64,000 bases of DNA from NCBI GenBank assembly GCA_964498065.1, contig CAZCFZ010000019.1:1-64000 (forward strand), in the 5' to 3' direction. The position numbers and the translations under genes are program-made. Position 1 is the first letter of the stretch; each line of letters starts with the position of its first letter. Below, one piece after another: positions 1-8,855 of the stretch. This stretch comes from FEN-1297 sp964498065 (lineage in GTDB: Bacteria; Bacteroidota; Ignavibacteria; Ignavibacteriales; Ignavibacteriaceae). Under the pieces are notes generated by a model that saw only the letters and a program-made list of their open reading frames with translations, was not told the DNA's origin and searched no databases.

Positions 1-540
1 TAAGACTAATACACAATAGTAATTTTTTATGTCGTCCCTTCGGGATTTCGTATCTCTTCGTTTATTACTTATTATAATTATTTCACTCCTTCGGTGTTTG
101 GCGCAAAAATCCTTCCGAGGGAATGCATTTGGCAGAAGGATTGATATTTTTATAATTGAAACCAAACCGGAATGTTTTTAATCCAAAAGGGATTCAATTA
201 CTCCTAAGTTGAATTGTTCTCTTTTCCGGTCATTTAAAAACAAATTTCTTGCTGTCAATTTGTTTTGGACTGCCTTGTATTAACTAACATTGAATGCACT
301 TTTTTTGATTTTTACTTTATTTCTTTGACAAATTAAATTATGTTTATTACAGCTTTCCAGTAACTGTAGATAGATACTCTATTTTATCTGAACACGGGAG
401 ATTAAAATGGGAATTGCCTTTCAAGTTATTAAAAATCTGAATTCAAGGTAATAAGCAGCATTTACAGGTATGCAAAATATGGTAATTGCTACAGCAGTAT
501 TTTTTACGAATAAATGATAAAAAATATAAGGGGTATGAAA
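1..540. other. gene-less leader with short palindromes
   Basis: No convincing gene is visible in this AT-rich stretch. It holds small GC-rich palindromes in its first 150 bases: a CCCttCGGG unit near 37-45, a CTCCTTCGG unit near 86-93, and an 8-bp inverted repeat AATCCTTC (108-115) / GAAGGATT (135-142). Clustered short palindromes like these are typical of intergenic repeat families or decayed mobile-element ends. That interpretation is an inference, because no second copy of this set occurs in the window. The rest, from about 240, looks like ordinary AT-rich upstream DNA. Confidence 0.4.
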
Positions 541-1146
541 ATGAAATTAAACATAATATTGTTTCTTTCTGCTTTTATACTTGGTATGATTGTCTCACAT
601 TTTCTTTTTAAGCAGACAATAGTAAATATTAAAACAGTTCACGATACAACATATGTAAAGGTTGTTGTAAAAGATACCATTTTAAAACCGGTTTTTACCG
701 AGACTATCGCGAAAGATACTTCTCATCGTTTTGTATTCACAAAGAAAGAATTAGCTGAAGAAGATTCAGCAAAGAAAATATCGACTAAGAAAGATTTGAC
801 CATAAAAGAGTCAGCATTTATGGCTGAAGCCGATACTCTAAAATCCAGTAAGCAGTACAAAGCAGGCATTAATAAAACTTATATAACTAAAAATAAAGAT
901 ACGGTAACTGTTAACGCCGAATATGTATCGCCGATACCGCTTTCACCATATTCTTATTTTAATATAGCAGTGAATTACAGCTATCCTAATATTGAAACCA
1001 CAAAATATATTATTGTAAAAAACGGAATGAATCTTTTAGGTATTCATCTTGAATTGCATCATGGTATACAGCTTGGAGCCGGTTACGGATTGATCCATAA
1101 GCAGTTTGATCTTTTTGCGGGATATGGAGTACAGCTAAGTTTTTAA
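541..1146 (+). CDS. hypothetical single-pass membrane-anchored protein
   Basis: I do not recognise the family. The chosen ATG follows an AAGGGG ribosome-binding sequence at 528-533 with seven bases of spacing. ATGs at 514 and 535 in the same frame are alternatives. The product (about 201 residues) begins with one hydrophobic helix (LNIILFLSAFILGMIVSHFLF) that acts as a signal anchor. A lysine- and threonine-rich, probably disordered stretch follows. The C-terminal half has short alternating hydrophobic strands and glycine-rich turns (LGAGYGLIHKQFDLFAGYGVQL) and ends in LSF. That pattern suggests a small outer-membrane or periplasmic beta domain, which is an inference. It stands alone with about 90 bases before the next gene. 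Confidence 0.6.
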   Translation: MKLNIILFLSAFILGMIVSHFLFKQTIVNIKTVHDTTYVKVVVKDTILKPVFTETIAKDTSHRFVFTKKELAEEDSAKKISTKKDLTIKESAFMAEADTLKSSKQYKAGINKTYITKNKDTVTVNAEYVSPIPLSPYSYFNIAVNYSYPNIETTKYIIVKNGMNLLGIHLELHHGIQLGAGYGLIHKQFDLFAGYGVQLSF

Positions 1147-1240
1147 GACAAGATCATGTTAACAAAACATAATTTTATATATACTTTATAAAATTTTTTA
1201 TTGTAAATTACAAATAAATTTTAACAACTTATTTAAATTG

Positions 1241-2092
1241 ATGAACTACCTCAAATTTCTCTTCTTTTTTATAATTATGAACGGAATTTTATCTGCACAA
1301 AGTTTCGTTTATAATTCATCGATTGGAAAGTTTAAAGAAGCTACTTCGTTTTATATAACTTCTTCCGGATTTATTTATGTTACTGATGCAAGCACCGACG
1401 AAGTTTATAAACTTGATACTCTCGGCAATGTTTTAAAGTACGCGGGCGGATACGGATGGGACGGCGGTTTGTTCGATGATCCATCGGATGTTTTTGCCAA
1501 TCCTTTGAATGTTTATGTATGCGATAAAAACAATCACCGTGTAGAAAGGTTCGATAAATATTTAAATTATATTTCGCAGCTTTATACGAGAGACAGCGAT
1601 ACAAGCGGCGAACGGTTCGGCTATCCCTTAAGCTGTGCAGTTTCGCAGCAGGGCGATCTTTACATACTTGATTCGGAAAACAAACGAATTATTAAGTTTG
1701 ATTTATTCGGCAATTTTGTACTTAATTTCGGCGGATATGATGCCGGAAAATATGCCCTCACGAATCCTCAAAAGCTTGCAGTTTCCCGAAACAATGATAT
1801 TTATGTTATCGACGATAAGCGAATTGTTATTTTCGATCAATACGGAAACGGTCTTGCAATCCTCAATTCAAATGAAAACCTAAAAGGAATTAATATAATT
1901 TTTAATAACTTAACGGTTAATACCGATTCTAAAATATTATTTGCAAATTTAACTTCACCGCAATTAATATTAAACACTCTTAACCTTACGGGAATGGACT
2001 TACCGGGCAGTATAATAAGCAGCTTTATCTTCAATAACAAGCTGTACGTTTTAACTTCAAATGAAATTCTAATATATAATCATATTAAGTAA
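1241..2092 (+). CDS. secreted NHL-repeat beta-propeller protein
   Basis: An N-terminal signal peptide (about residues 1-19, ending LSAQ) precedes a series of NHL-type blades. Each blade carries the pattern of a locating phrase, then YVCDKNNHRVERFD or LYILDSENKRIIKFD, then a glycine-rich turn such as GNFVLNFGGYDAG. At about 283 residues it could form a single propeller of five or six blades. NHL propellers bind proteins or ligands and are usually extracytoplasmic when they carry a signal peptide. The start could be the TTG one codon upstream, but ATG is preferred. No partner is evident: the next gene is an unrelated membrane protein 20 bases downstream. The function beyond ligand binding is unknown. 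Confidence 0.75.
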   Translation: MNYLKFLFFFIIMNGILSAQSFVYNSSIGKFKEATSFYITSSGFIYVTDASTDEVYKLDTLGNVLKYAGGYGWDGGLFDDPSDVFANPLNVYVCDKNNHRVERFDKYLNYISQLYTRDSDTSGERFGYPLSCAVSQQGDLYILDSENKRIIKFDLFGNFVLNFGGYDAGKYALTNPQKLAVSRNNDIYVIDDKRIVIFDQYGNGLAILNSNENLKGINIIFNNLTVNTDSKILFANLTSPQLILNTLNLTGMDLPGSIISSFIFNNKLYVLTSNEILIYNHIK

Positions 2093-2112
2093 TACATAAG
2101 CCTTTTTATTGT

Positions 2113-2586
2113 ATGGTACCGGAAAATAAAAGGAATTTTTTACGGCTCGGCATTTTTTTTCTGCTTACGGTCTGGTGTTTCGGATTTTCATTTGAGTCTT
2201 TGTTTCCCGGCTCAAGTCTGGCGGCTGTATCATACCCTATTTTAAAACATGCTTACGGCGAGGTTTGCCACCAGATTCCGGCAAAAACATTTTTAATCGG
2301 CGGTAAAAAACTATTGGTATGTGCACGATGCACCGGGATTTATCTTGGCGCTTTAACAATATCACTGCTTTCCCTCTTCTTTTTTAAGAAATTAAAATTA
2401 GGAGTAAAACTTCTTTATGTCTCTATTACACCAATACTAATTGATGTAATATTCAGCTCATTCAATATTTATAAATATTCAAAAATAATAGCTTTCGGAA
2501 CGGGACTATTTTTTGGTTCCATTGTATTTGTTTATATTTTGGCAACAATTGAAAATATTTTTATTGAAAAAAAATTCAGTGAATAA
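2113..2586 (+). CDS. DUF2085 family membrane protein
   Basis: This is a small polytopic inner-membrane protein of 157 residues. The DUF2085 signature is clear: CHQIPAKTF around residues 52-60 and CARCTGIYLG around 70-79, giving conserved Cys52, His53, Cys70 and Cys73 that could bind a metal. About four hydrophobic helices are visible. The family is widespread in this phylum and has no established function. Its stop codon overlaps the next start in a TAATG arrangement, so the two genes are almost certainly translated as a coupled pair. Confidence 0.8.
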   Translation: MVPENKRNFLRLGIFFLLTVWCFGFSFESLFPGSSLAAVSYPILKHAYGEVCHQIPAKTFLIGGKKLLVCARCTGIYLGALTISLLSLFFFKKLKLGVKLLYVSITPILIDVIFSSFNIYKYSKIIAFGTGLFFGSIVFVYILATIENIFIEKKFSE

Positions 2587-3089
2587 TGAATAATAAAAAT
2601 TTCTTGCCGCCTTTGGTATGCGGATTCGGCGCTGCGGTTATCACTACTGTTCCCGGCGTTAAAAGTTTGGGATGCTGCTTAATAGTTCCGTTAGCGGCAA
2701 TTTTATCCCTTTACCTTGATCATAAAATAAATAAAACTGAATTACCTTTTAGAGCAAAAAATGCAATGATACTGGGATTATTGACGGGAATCTTTGCTGC
2801 AGTATTTGCATCTTCCTTCGATATTTTGATGACGTACATTTTCCACTCAAATGACTTTGTCCAAACACTGCCTCAGACGGAGGCTCTGGTTCGTCACTAT
2901 AAATTAGGCCTCCTGCTTAATCAAACAATGGGAATGATGAAACAAATGTCCAGCGACATTCAGCAAACCGGCTTTTCATTATTTTACACTGTAGGAATAT
3001 TTTTCAGCAATTTCATTGTTAATGCCATTTTCGGAACACTAGGAGGTTTGCTGGGCATAACTTTCATTAATAAACGGGTTCAAAAATAG
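2586..3089 (+). CDS. hypothetical polytopic membrane protein
   Basis: The product has 167 residues with about four membrane segments (around 8-42, 60-85 and 130-162) and a short loop between them. The N-terminus (FLPPLVCGFGAAVITTVPGVKSLGCCLIVP) is glycine- and cysteine-rich. The arrangement resembles small DUF4199-like membrane proteins, but I cannot assign a family with confidence. It is translationally coupled to the DUF2085 gene through a one-base overlap and is followed 20 bases later by another small membrane protein. The three probably form one operon of unknown role. Confidence 0.6.
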   Translation: MNNKNFLPPLVCGFGAAVITTVPGVKSLGCCLIVPLAAILSLYLDHKINKTELPFRAKNAMILGLLTGIFAAVFASSFDILMTYIFHSNDFVQTLPQTEALVRHYKLGLLLNQTMGMMKQMSSDIQQTGFSLFYTVGIFFSNFIVNAIFGTLGGLLGITFINKRVQK

Positions 3090-3109
3090 AAATTTAAATT
3101 TATAACCTT

Positions 3110-3409
3110 ATGGTAAGCGCAGTTATTTTTGCAGCTCATTTAATTTTTGCATTAATAATTTTTACAAAAAAATGGCAGACGGAATCAATTTCTTCTGCCC
3201 TGTTGAACTTAGGCCTTATAGCTATATTATTTTCCGTGGGCTGGTCGATAACCGGGATGTTAACTAATTTGGTAATGGAACCCAAAGGATTCGGGTTTTA
3301 TTTCGATAGAGATGCATTTTCTTTAACTATCTTAACCGTGGTAGAATTTTTCTTTTATAAAATGTATTACAAAGATGTATTTACTGAAGGCGATACGGAA
3401 AAACAATAA
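3110..3409 (+). CDS. small two- to three-helix membrane protein
   Basis: This 99-residue protein has hydrophobic helices near residues 2-18, 30-55 and 72-88 and a charged C-terminus ending TEGDTEKQ. No family is recognised. It is the last gene of the rightward group that begins with the DUF2085 gene. Its last 29 bases overlap the end of the convergent tonB-like gene on the other strand, so the two transcripts share complementary 3' ends. The reading frame is intact and its amino-acid composition is consistent with a real membrane protein. Confidence 0.55.
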   Translation: MVSAVIFAAHLIFALIIFTKKWQTESISSALLNLGLIAILFSVGWSITGMLTNLVMEPKGFGFYFDRDAFSLTILTVVEFFFYKMYYKDVFTEGDTEKQ

Positions 3410-4076
3410 CCGCAATTTGAGCAACTTGTTTTTGATCCGGTGAAAGAGGTTCAAATCTCCATTGGCGTAATGAATTAATTGCCGCACTTTCCAGCCTGGT
3501 ATCAGCTTTTATGAGGGGAATAATTTTGCCGACAGTACCATCCGGCATAATAGAAAATTTTAGCCTAATATCTATTTCTTTATTAACTCCTTCAGGATAT
3601 TCAGGTAAAATATAACTGTAAATTTTCCGCTGTCCCTGTCCCCCCCAATCAATATCATAACCGAAGCTTCCGGAGCCTGCTGCCTTGTTGCCTTTCCCTT
3701 CCGAATTTATATCCGAGTTTACCGATTCACCTTTTGTTTTTACCGAATTCGCTTTTGCTTTTTCCACTTTGGCAGGTTGAATCAAGTTTTCAGTTGATTC
3801 GGTTTTGGTTTTAGGCAAATCAACTTTTTTAACAATTTCTTTTTTAACCGTTGTTTCGGTTTTTTCCTGCTTTTTTGCAACCTGCTGAACATTATTAACT
3901 TGATTACCAATGGCTCCGGAAGAACCTGGTAGTCCGGTTGTACCGAATGAAAGCTCTACAAATTTTTCCGGGGGATAATATATAGTAATATTAATTAATA
4001 AAAACAGAGCCAGCAATACGGCATGAACAATAAATGAAATTGAGTACGACCAATTTTTAATTGAATTATTAGTCAT
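3381..4076 (-). CDS. tonB: TonB family energy transducer
   Basis: The layout is typical of TonB/TolA-type transducers. A short cytoplasmic tail and one transmembrane helix (about residues 11-33) lead into a Lys/Thr/Glu-rich spacer (about 65-120). A C-terminal TonB fold follows from about 150 to 231, containing YPEGVNKEIDIRLKFSI, the PDGTVG turn and INSLRQWRFEPL. TonB transmits proton-motive force from ExbB/ExbD to outer-membrane partners. It is the last gene of the exbB-exbD-tonB set, 42 bases after exbD. Without TolB or Pal nearby I cannot tell a TonB role from a TolA-like role. The C-terminal coding end overlaps the convergent small membrane protein gene. Confidence 0.85.
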   Translation of the reverse strand: MTNNSIKNWSYSISFIVHAVLLALFLLINITIYYPPEKFVELSFGTTGLPGSSGAIGNQVNNVQQVAKKQEKTETTVKKEIVKKVDLPKTKTESTENLIQPAKVEKAKANSVKTKGESVNSDINSEGKGNKAAGSGSFGYDIDWGGQGQRKIYSYILPEYPEGVNKEIDIRLKFSIMPDGTVGKIIPLIKADTRLESAAINSLRQWRFEPLSPDQKQVAQIAVIVFPYRLQ

Positions 4077-4118
4077 TTTAAACTAAATACTTTCTTTCTG
4101 CTATAAACTTTTTTCTTA

Positions 4119-4523
4119 CTACAATCTTTCTTTTTCAGTTTGAATCGTAAACTTATTTATACCGGATGCACGGGCTGCATCTATTACTTTTATTACCAAA
4201 TCTACAGCCACCCTTTTGTCGGCACGAATTATAAGGTTGTTATCCGGTTCATTCTTTTTTAATAAACTTAATCTTGCCGGCAATTGATCGATACTTACCT
4301 GCTCGGTACCGGCATAAATTGCTCCGGCAGAAGTTAATGTAACGACTAATTTTGTCGGAAGAGTTTGCTGATTGGTTTTGGAACCGGGAAGCTTTACTTT
4401 TACACCCGTCTGAATGACAAACTGGGAAGTTAAAAGGAAGAAAATTAATAAAAGCATTACAATATCGGTTAAAGATGAATAACTGAAAATACTTAACGGT
4501 TCGTTTGTTATTTTAAACTTCAT
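4119..4523 (-). CDS. exbD: ExbD/TolR biopolymer transport protein
   Basis: This 134-residue protein has a short cytoplasmic N-terminus, one transmembrane helix (about 17-38) and a periplasmic domain. The conserved proton-carrying aspartate is visible as Asp20 in SSLTDIVMLLLIFFLL. The helix is followed by the usual VKLPGSK segment, and the periplasmic part ends in VIDAARASGINKFTIQT, which matches the ExbD/TolR fold. Family knowledge: ExbD dimers sit inside an ExbB pentamer and use proton flow to drive TonB. It starts eight bases after exbB ends. Confidence 0.92.
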   Translation of the reverse strand: MKFKITNEPLSIFSYSSLTDIVMLLLIFFLLTSQFVIQTGVKVKLPGSKTNQQTLPTKLVVTLTSAGAIYAGTEQVSIDQLPARLSLLKKNEPDNNLIIRADKRVAVDLVIKVIDAARASGINKFTIQTEKERL

Positions 4524-4531
4524 TTTTTATC

Positions 4532-5188
4532 CTAAATATCGATTTCAATTTCTTCTTCAATATCGTCGGTAGTACCCGTGCTGTCCTGTATAACATCAAC
4601 TACATCGTTAGCAACGGCTTCCATATCCGCAACCAATTTTTTAACTCTATTTAAGAAATAATTATAAAATGCCAAAGCGGGAATTCCAACTATCAATCCG
4701 AATGCAGTGGTAACAAGTGCTTCCCAAATACCTCCGGCCAGATCACCCGGATTTGCCGCGCCTGCCAAATCCTGTATTCTCATAAACGCGGAAATCATAC
4801 CGGTTACCGTTCCTAAAAATCCAAGCAGCGGAGCTATTCCCGCAACTGTCGCAAGCACAGATAATCCTTTTTCTAATTTTCCAACCTCCTGCGATCCGGC
4901 ATTTTCAATAGATTCCTTTACACGTTCATGACCGAGTTTATATTTTTTTAATCCTTTCCTGATAATATTGGCAACCGGCGATTTTTCCTCCATACAATAG
5001 CTGATTGCACCGGCAATATCCTTTTTCTTCAGCAGTCCCCTTATTCTAACCATAAATGCAGGAATATTGATTTTGGCTTTCCTTAAAACAACGTATCTGT
5101 CAATTATAACTGCAAGCCCTAAAATGGAACATAAAAGTATAGGCCACATTATTAAACCGCCTTTAAGAAACATCGTTAATAAATTCAT
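4532..5188 (-). CDS. exbB: ExbB/TolQ proton-channel protein
   Basis: The product has 218 residues and the MotA/TolQ/ExbB architecture. TM1 lies near 12-30, and a cytoplasmic loop with MEEKSPVANIIRKGL follows. The diagnostic motif LEKGLSVLATVAGIAPLLGFLGTVTGMI (about 104-131) is followed by TM3 (ALVTTAFGLIVGIPALAFY). The C-terminus is acidic (DDIEEEIEIDI). It forms the pentameric channel that works with ExbD and TonB encoded just downstream. It lies 26 bases after the HU-SPOR gene and probably shares a transcript with it. Confidence 0.93.
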   Translation of the reverse strand: MNLLTMFLKGGLIMWPILLCSILGLAVIIDRYVVLRKAKINIPAFMVRIRGLLKKKDIAGAISYCMEEKSPVANIIRKGLKKYKLGHERVKESIENAGSQEVGKLEKGLSVLATVAGIAPLLGFLGTVTGMISAFMRIQDLAGAANPGDLAGGIWEALVTTAFGLIVGIPALAFYNYFLNRVKKLVADMEAVANDVVDVIQDSTGTTDDIEEEIEIDI

Positions 5189-5214
5189 AATATACCTTTA
5201 CAATTTTGATAAAG

Positions 5215-7113
5215 TTATTTGTATTTTTCGGAAAATTTTTTAGCTGTGCCGAGTGATTTAAAATTTCCAATCCTTACTCTATACCATTCACCGCGGCCGG
5301 GAATAAGAGTTTTTTCAACATAAGGAGTATAACCTCTTTTCCGGAACTTTTCAGCTTGTTTAACTGCAATCGATTCATTCTTCCAGGATGAAACTTGAAC
5401 AATAAATATATTTCCGTTTTTATAGATATTGTTAGAAATTCTGCTGCTAGGTCCGATTTTATTAAACAAGGAACTCTCTTTTTTTTCAACCTTCTTTACG
5501 AAATTATTTTTTTCAATCTTTGGTTTGGAATTGTCCGAAGAATTCTTTTTTATATCATCCGCCATTTTACCGAATACCAAACCTGAGTCGATACCTTCCA
5601 ATGATAAATTTTTAACATGATTAATTTTCGAATACGGATATGAAACAGGTATATCAAAATCCCGGTTAATTAAAAAAGGTGTTTTTGCCTTCAACGTGTT
5701 TTGGGCGTTTATAACCTCTGATTTGGACATACCAAGCTGTGAACTTTTTAAATACATTAATAATGCGGTTCCAATTACAATAATTGTTAATAAAGCAATT
5801 AAGAATATTACGGTAGTACGCCTGCTTCTTAACTTTTGTGTTTGAGATTTAAATAGATATGGTTTAGTTGACTTACGATTTAATGAATTAAATATTTTTG
5901 ATTCCTTTTCATTTGATTTTAATCGTTTTTGGGACTTGGGTTTATTATTTGAAAAATCCTCGTCCTTTTTTTTTTCTACCGGGATAAAATCATCCTTGCG
6001 GGAAGTACCGGGCTTTTCTTTTTTTACTTCTTTAGTTTTCTCAACTTCTTTAGGTTTTAAGTTTTTATTATCATTAATTTCTTTCTCATTTTTATCAAAG
6101 TCCCACGTAAGATCCATTTCCGACCTTGTTAAGCTGAGAGGATTGTCTACTTTCTCATTCCTAACTTTAGTAGTCCGCGCTTCCACTCTCTGGAATTTCT
6201 TAATTTCCTCGCTAACTCTTTCCTCGAATTCCTTCGTATTTAAATAATCTTTATCTTTATTTGTTTTTTCCTGCTCGTCAGGCGGATAAACATTATTTAT
6301 TTTTTCATTTTTATTTTTAGATGATTCATTTTTAACATTACCCGGTGTCCCGAAATTCCAATCTATACCGGTATTCAATTCATCTGTTTTTTGTTCATCA
6401 AGATTAGGCTCTGCTCCGACATCAAGAATTGATTCTTCCTCAATTTCCCTTGAAAGATTCTCGCCGAAATCCCATTCCACATGTTCATACTCTGAAGCAT
6501 TTTCCAAATTATGCTTAATATCTATATCGGCTTTGGAATCTTTTCCTTTCTCCTTTGATTCTTCCCAATTAAATTCAAATTGACTCGGATCCAGGAAATT
6601 AGCTTTTATAATTAATACTTCATTTCCTTTAACATGTTCCGTAATTATTTCGACTTCTTCCAATATTTTTTCAACTTTAGATTCGAACAACTTCTCCAAT
6701 TCATTCCCGGTAGGCGGGACAAAATAATCAATTTCACTTGAGCCAAGCAAAGGGATTACCGGTTTATTAATACTCAAGCTAAAATATGAGTCGATCGAAT
6801 CATATTCATTCTGCAAGGATTCCGGTACATTAAAAATCAAATTTTCATTTGCATTACCCGCTGCTCTATTTAAAGGAGAAAATACAATTAAATCGGTAGT
6901 TAATAAATTATTGTTCTCTTCCTCCAAAGGTAATGTTTTTTTAATGATGCCCTGACGTAATTGGAAGAAGCCGAAGTTGTTGATTTTAATTGCTTCGCCG
7001 TATTTTAATTTATCGGCTATCCTTCTCAGAAGAATTTCGAAAAATACTTTAGCTTCCGGGTCCGCAACACCGCTTCTTTTTGATATTTTCCTAATAAGTT
7101 CGGCTTTAGTCAC
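5215..7113 (-). CDS. HU-like DNA-binding domain fused through a TM helix to a SPOR domain
   Basis: The 632-residue product has three parts. Residues 1-100 are an HU/IHF-like DNA-binding domain: TKAELIRKISKRSGV, then FFEILLRRIADKL, then the INNFGFFQLRQ hairpin. Residues 110-430 are a long, highly charged cytoplasmic linker. One transmembrane helix (about 434-455) follows, and a periplasmic SPOR domain ends the protein (about 567-632, FIVQVSSWKNESIAVKQAEKF and WYRVRIGNF). SPOR domains bind septal denuded peptidoglycan. HU-like plus SPOR proteins occur in Bacteroidota-related genomes. The topology would let one molecule link DNA to the division-site wall, which is an inference. The linker repeats a W-[DN]-F motif around Trp214, Trp252 and Trp337, with a looser FNW around Trp183. 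It precedes exbB closely. Confidence 0.85.
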   Translation of the reverse strand: MTKAELIRKISKRSGVADPEAKVFFEILLRRIADKLKYGEAIKINNFGFFQLRQGIIKKTLPLEEENNNLLTTDLIVFSPLNRAAGNANENLIFNVPESLQNEYDSIDSYFSLSINKPVIPLLGSSEIDYFVPPTGNELEKLFESKVEKILEEVEIITEHVKGNEVLIIKANFLDPSQFEFNWEESKEKGKDSKADIDIKHNLENASEYEHVEWDFGENLSREIEEESILDVGAEPNLDEQKTDELNTGIDWNFGTPGNVKNESSKNKNEKINNVYPPDEQEKTNKDKDYLNTKEFEERVSEEIKKFQRVEARTTKVRNEKVDNPLSLTRSEMDLTWDFDKNEKEINDNKNLKPKEVEKTKEVKKEKPGTSRKDDFIPVEKKKDEDFSNNKPKSQKRLKSNEKESKIFNSLNRKSTKPYLFKSQTQKLRSRRTTVIFLIALLTIIVIGTALLMYLKSSQLGMSKSEVINAQNTLKAKTPFLINRDFDIPVSYPYSKINHVKNLSLEGIDSGLVFGKMADDIKKNSSDNSKPKIEKNNFVKKVEKKESSLFNKIGPSSRISNNIYKNGNIFIVQVSSWKNESIAVKQAEKFRKRGYTPYVEKTLIPGRGEWYRVRIGNFKSLGTAKKFSEKYK

Positions 7114-7259
7114 TTTAATATTTTACCCAAATAGAAATTTTTTTAAGCATGCTAAATATAAGGATGAAATATTTAATCCTTATGTTTAACAATATAATAT
7201 TATTTAACCTAATAAAACATAACTTAAATATTGAACAAAATTATAACGACATTTTCAAA

Positions 7260-8855
7260 TTACCATCTGAAATTTATTCCGCCCAGCATATCAACAGGCA
7301 TTTCCTTATAACCGTCCCACAGATAATTCCGGTTATTAATTAAATTTGAAACTTTAAGAGTTAAATAAAAGTTGTTATGTATTTTATAACTGAAATTTAA
7401 TCCTAAATTAATAAACGGATTCAGTAAATTCTGCTTCATTAAATCCGTATGGATGCCGGAATAATAAATTACGGTTGCCCCGGCTTCAAGGCCGAAATTA
7501 AAATTATATGAATAGTTTAAACTCAATTTTACTTTGGGATAATAAGGGATAATATAATTTTTGGTATCCCTGGTATCAATAAGTTCTCCCGTTCCGTAAA
7601 AGACGCCGGAAGGTCCGGGATGAAATAAAACGTTAATATATACAGATGAACTTTCACCGCTGGTTGTTGCCAGATTGAACATTCCTAATGCCGAAGTATC
7701 TATAAAATAAGGAAGATTATTGGAAGAATAATATTTAAATCCGCCGTCAATTTCAAAATAAGTAAAATACTGGTACTTAACTGAAGCATTAAATGAATTG
7801 TCTTTTTTCAAAAATATGTTTGTAAATTTTTGCGGCATAAAGTACGGGTTTTGTTTAAGGAAATATACTCCTCCTAAAAATTCAGCGCTGGGATTGAACT
7901 CTCCGTATATGGTTATACTATTGCTTACTTTTAATGCCAAAGAAGCGTACGGAGAAAAGAAATTTTCAGAACCGGAATGTTCATAATTAAAGCCCAAAGA
8001 AACATCTGTTAATTTTGAAAAACTCAGCCCGATTGTGGGTTTTAAAGCTATAAAATTATAATTATTATTGTTTGAAATATCATTTTTCAATATTTGTTTT
8101 TTGTAAATCAAATCCGTTCCGATATTAAAGCTGGACAAGCTTAATTTGGCAAAGCCTATAAGATTAAACATATTTTCGGAATAATTTTCATTTCGAAGCA
8201 GTGTAATATCATCATTGGCTTTTGCCGAAAAAATAAAGGTCCTGCTCATTAAATTATCAACGAGTACATATGCATTACCTTCGTTAAAGTCTCTCCGGTA
8301 ATCCGGAATATCCGAACCGAAAAACTTATATGAAGAAGTACCGAAATTTCCGTGAAACTTTACCTGAGCTCCCGGCAAAAAACTTGAATTATCGCTTACT
8401 GACAGCAATAAGTTTGCACCTCCATTAATATCGTATCTTTCGCTATTAGTTACGTAAGCCAGGTTATTAATTCCGCTGCCGAAAAGTTCAAATAAACCGG
8501 AATTAAAAGGCGCATTAAAATTTAAGTTAACACTCGGCAAAGAATAAAATCCTGCTCCTACACTGAAGTCACCGTTCATATAATTTAATGAATCGATAAT
8601 GGTTGAAGCTCCTTTAATGGGAGTTTTTAAATTTTTTACAGGCAGAATTTCATTTGGTAAAACCGGCTTAATAAATTGATTTGAAATTGTGGAAACAAAA
8701 CTAGGCGGTATTTTCTGAGCTTTTTTTATCGTAACAATATCCTTACCTGTGATAACAAAATCGGGTAATTGTACATCTGAGTTTTGCTTTTGCTGTTGTG
8801 CAAAGATTGTAAATGTTGAAAAAAGAAATAATAAAATTACCGGATATTTCATCAT
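7260..8855 (-). CDS. outer-membrane beta-barrel protein (TonB-dependent-receptor-like, no plug)
   Basis: A signal peptide (about 1-19, ending IFAQ) is followed by a short segment DVQLPDFVITGKDIVTI, which resembles the start of a TonB-dependent receptor. There is no room for a full plug domain. From about residue 95 to 531 the chain alternates hydrophobic and polar residues with many aromatic strand ends. It finishes in GGINFRW, an aromatic C-terminus typical of barrels inserted by BamA. The start overlaps the stop of the upstream TPR gene by four bases (ATGA), so the two are coupled. Colocation with exbB/exbD/tonB suggests an energised outer-membrane partner, which is an inference. Confidence 0.75.
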   Translation of the reverse strand: MMKYPVILLFLFSTFTIFAQQQKQNSDVQLPDFVITGKDIVTIKKAQKIPPSFVSTISNQFIKPVLPNEILPVKNLKTPIKGASTIIDSLNYMNGDFSVGAGFYSLPSVNLNFNAPFNSGLFELFGSGINNLAYVTNSERYDINGGANLLLSVSDNSSFLPGAQVKFHGNFGTSSYKFFGSDIPDYRRDFNEGNAYVLVDNLMSRTFIFSAKANDDITLLRNENYSENMFNLIGFAKLSLSSFNIGTDLIYKKQILKNDISNNNNYNFIALKPTIGLSFSKLTDVSLGFNYEHSGSENFFSPYASLALKVSNSITIYGEFNPSAEFLGGVYFLKQNPYFMPQKFTNIFLKKDNSFNASVKYQYFTYFEIDGGFKYYSSNNLPYFIDTSALGMFNLATTSGESSSVYINVLFHPGPSGVFYGTGELIDTRDTKNYIIPYYPKVKLSLNYSYNFNFGLEAGATVIYYSGIHTDLMKQNLLNPFINLGLNFSYKIHNNFYLTLKVSNLINNRNYLWDGYKEMPVDMLGGINFRW

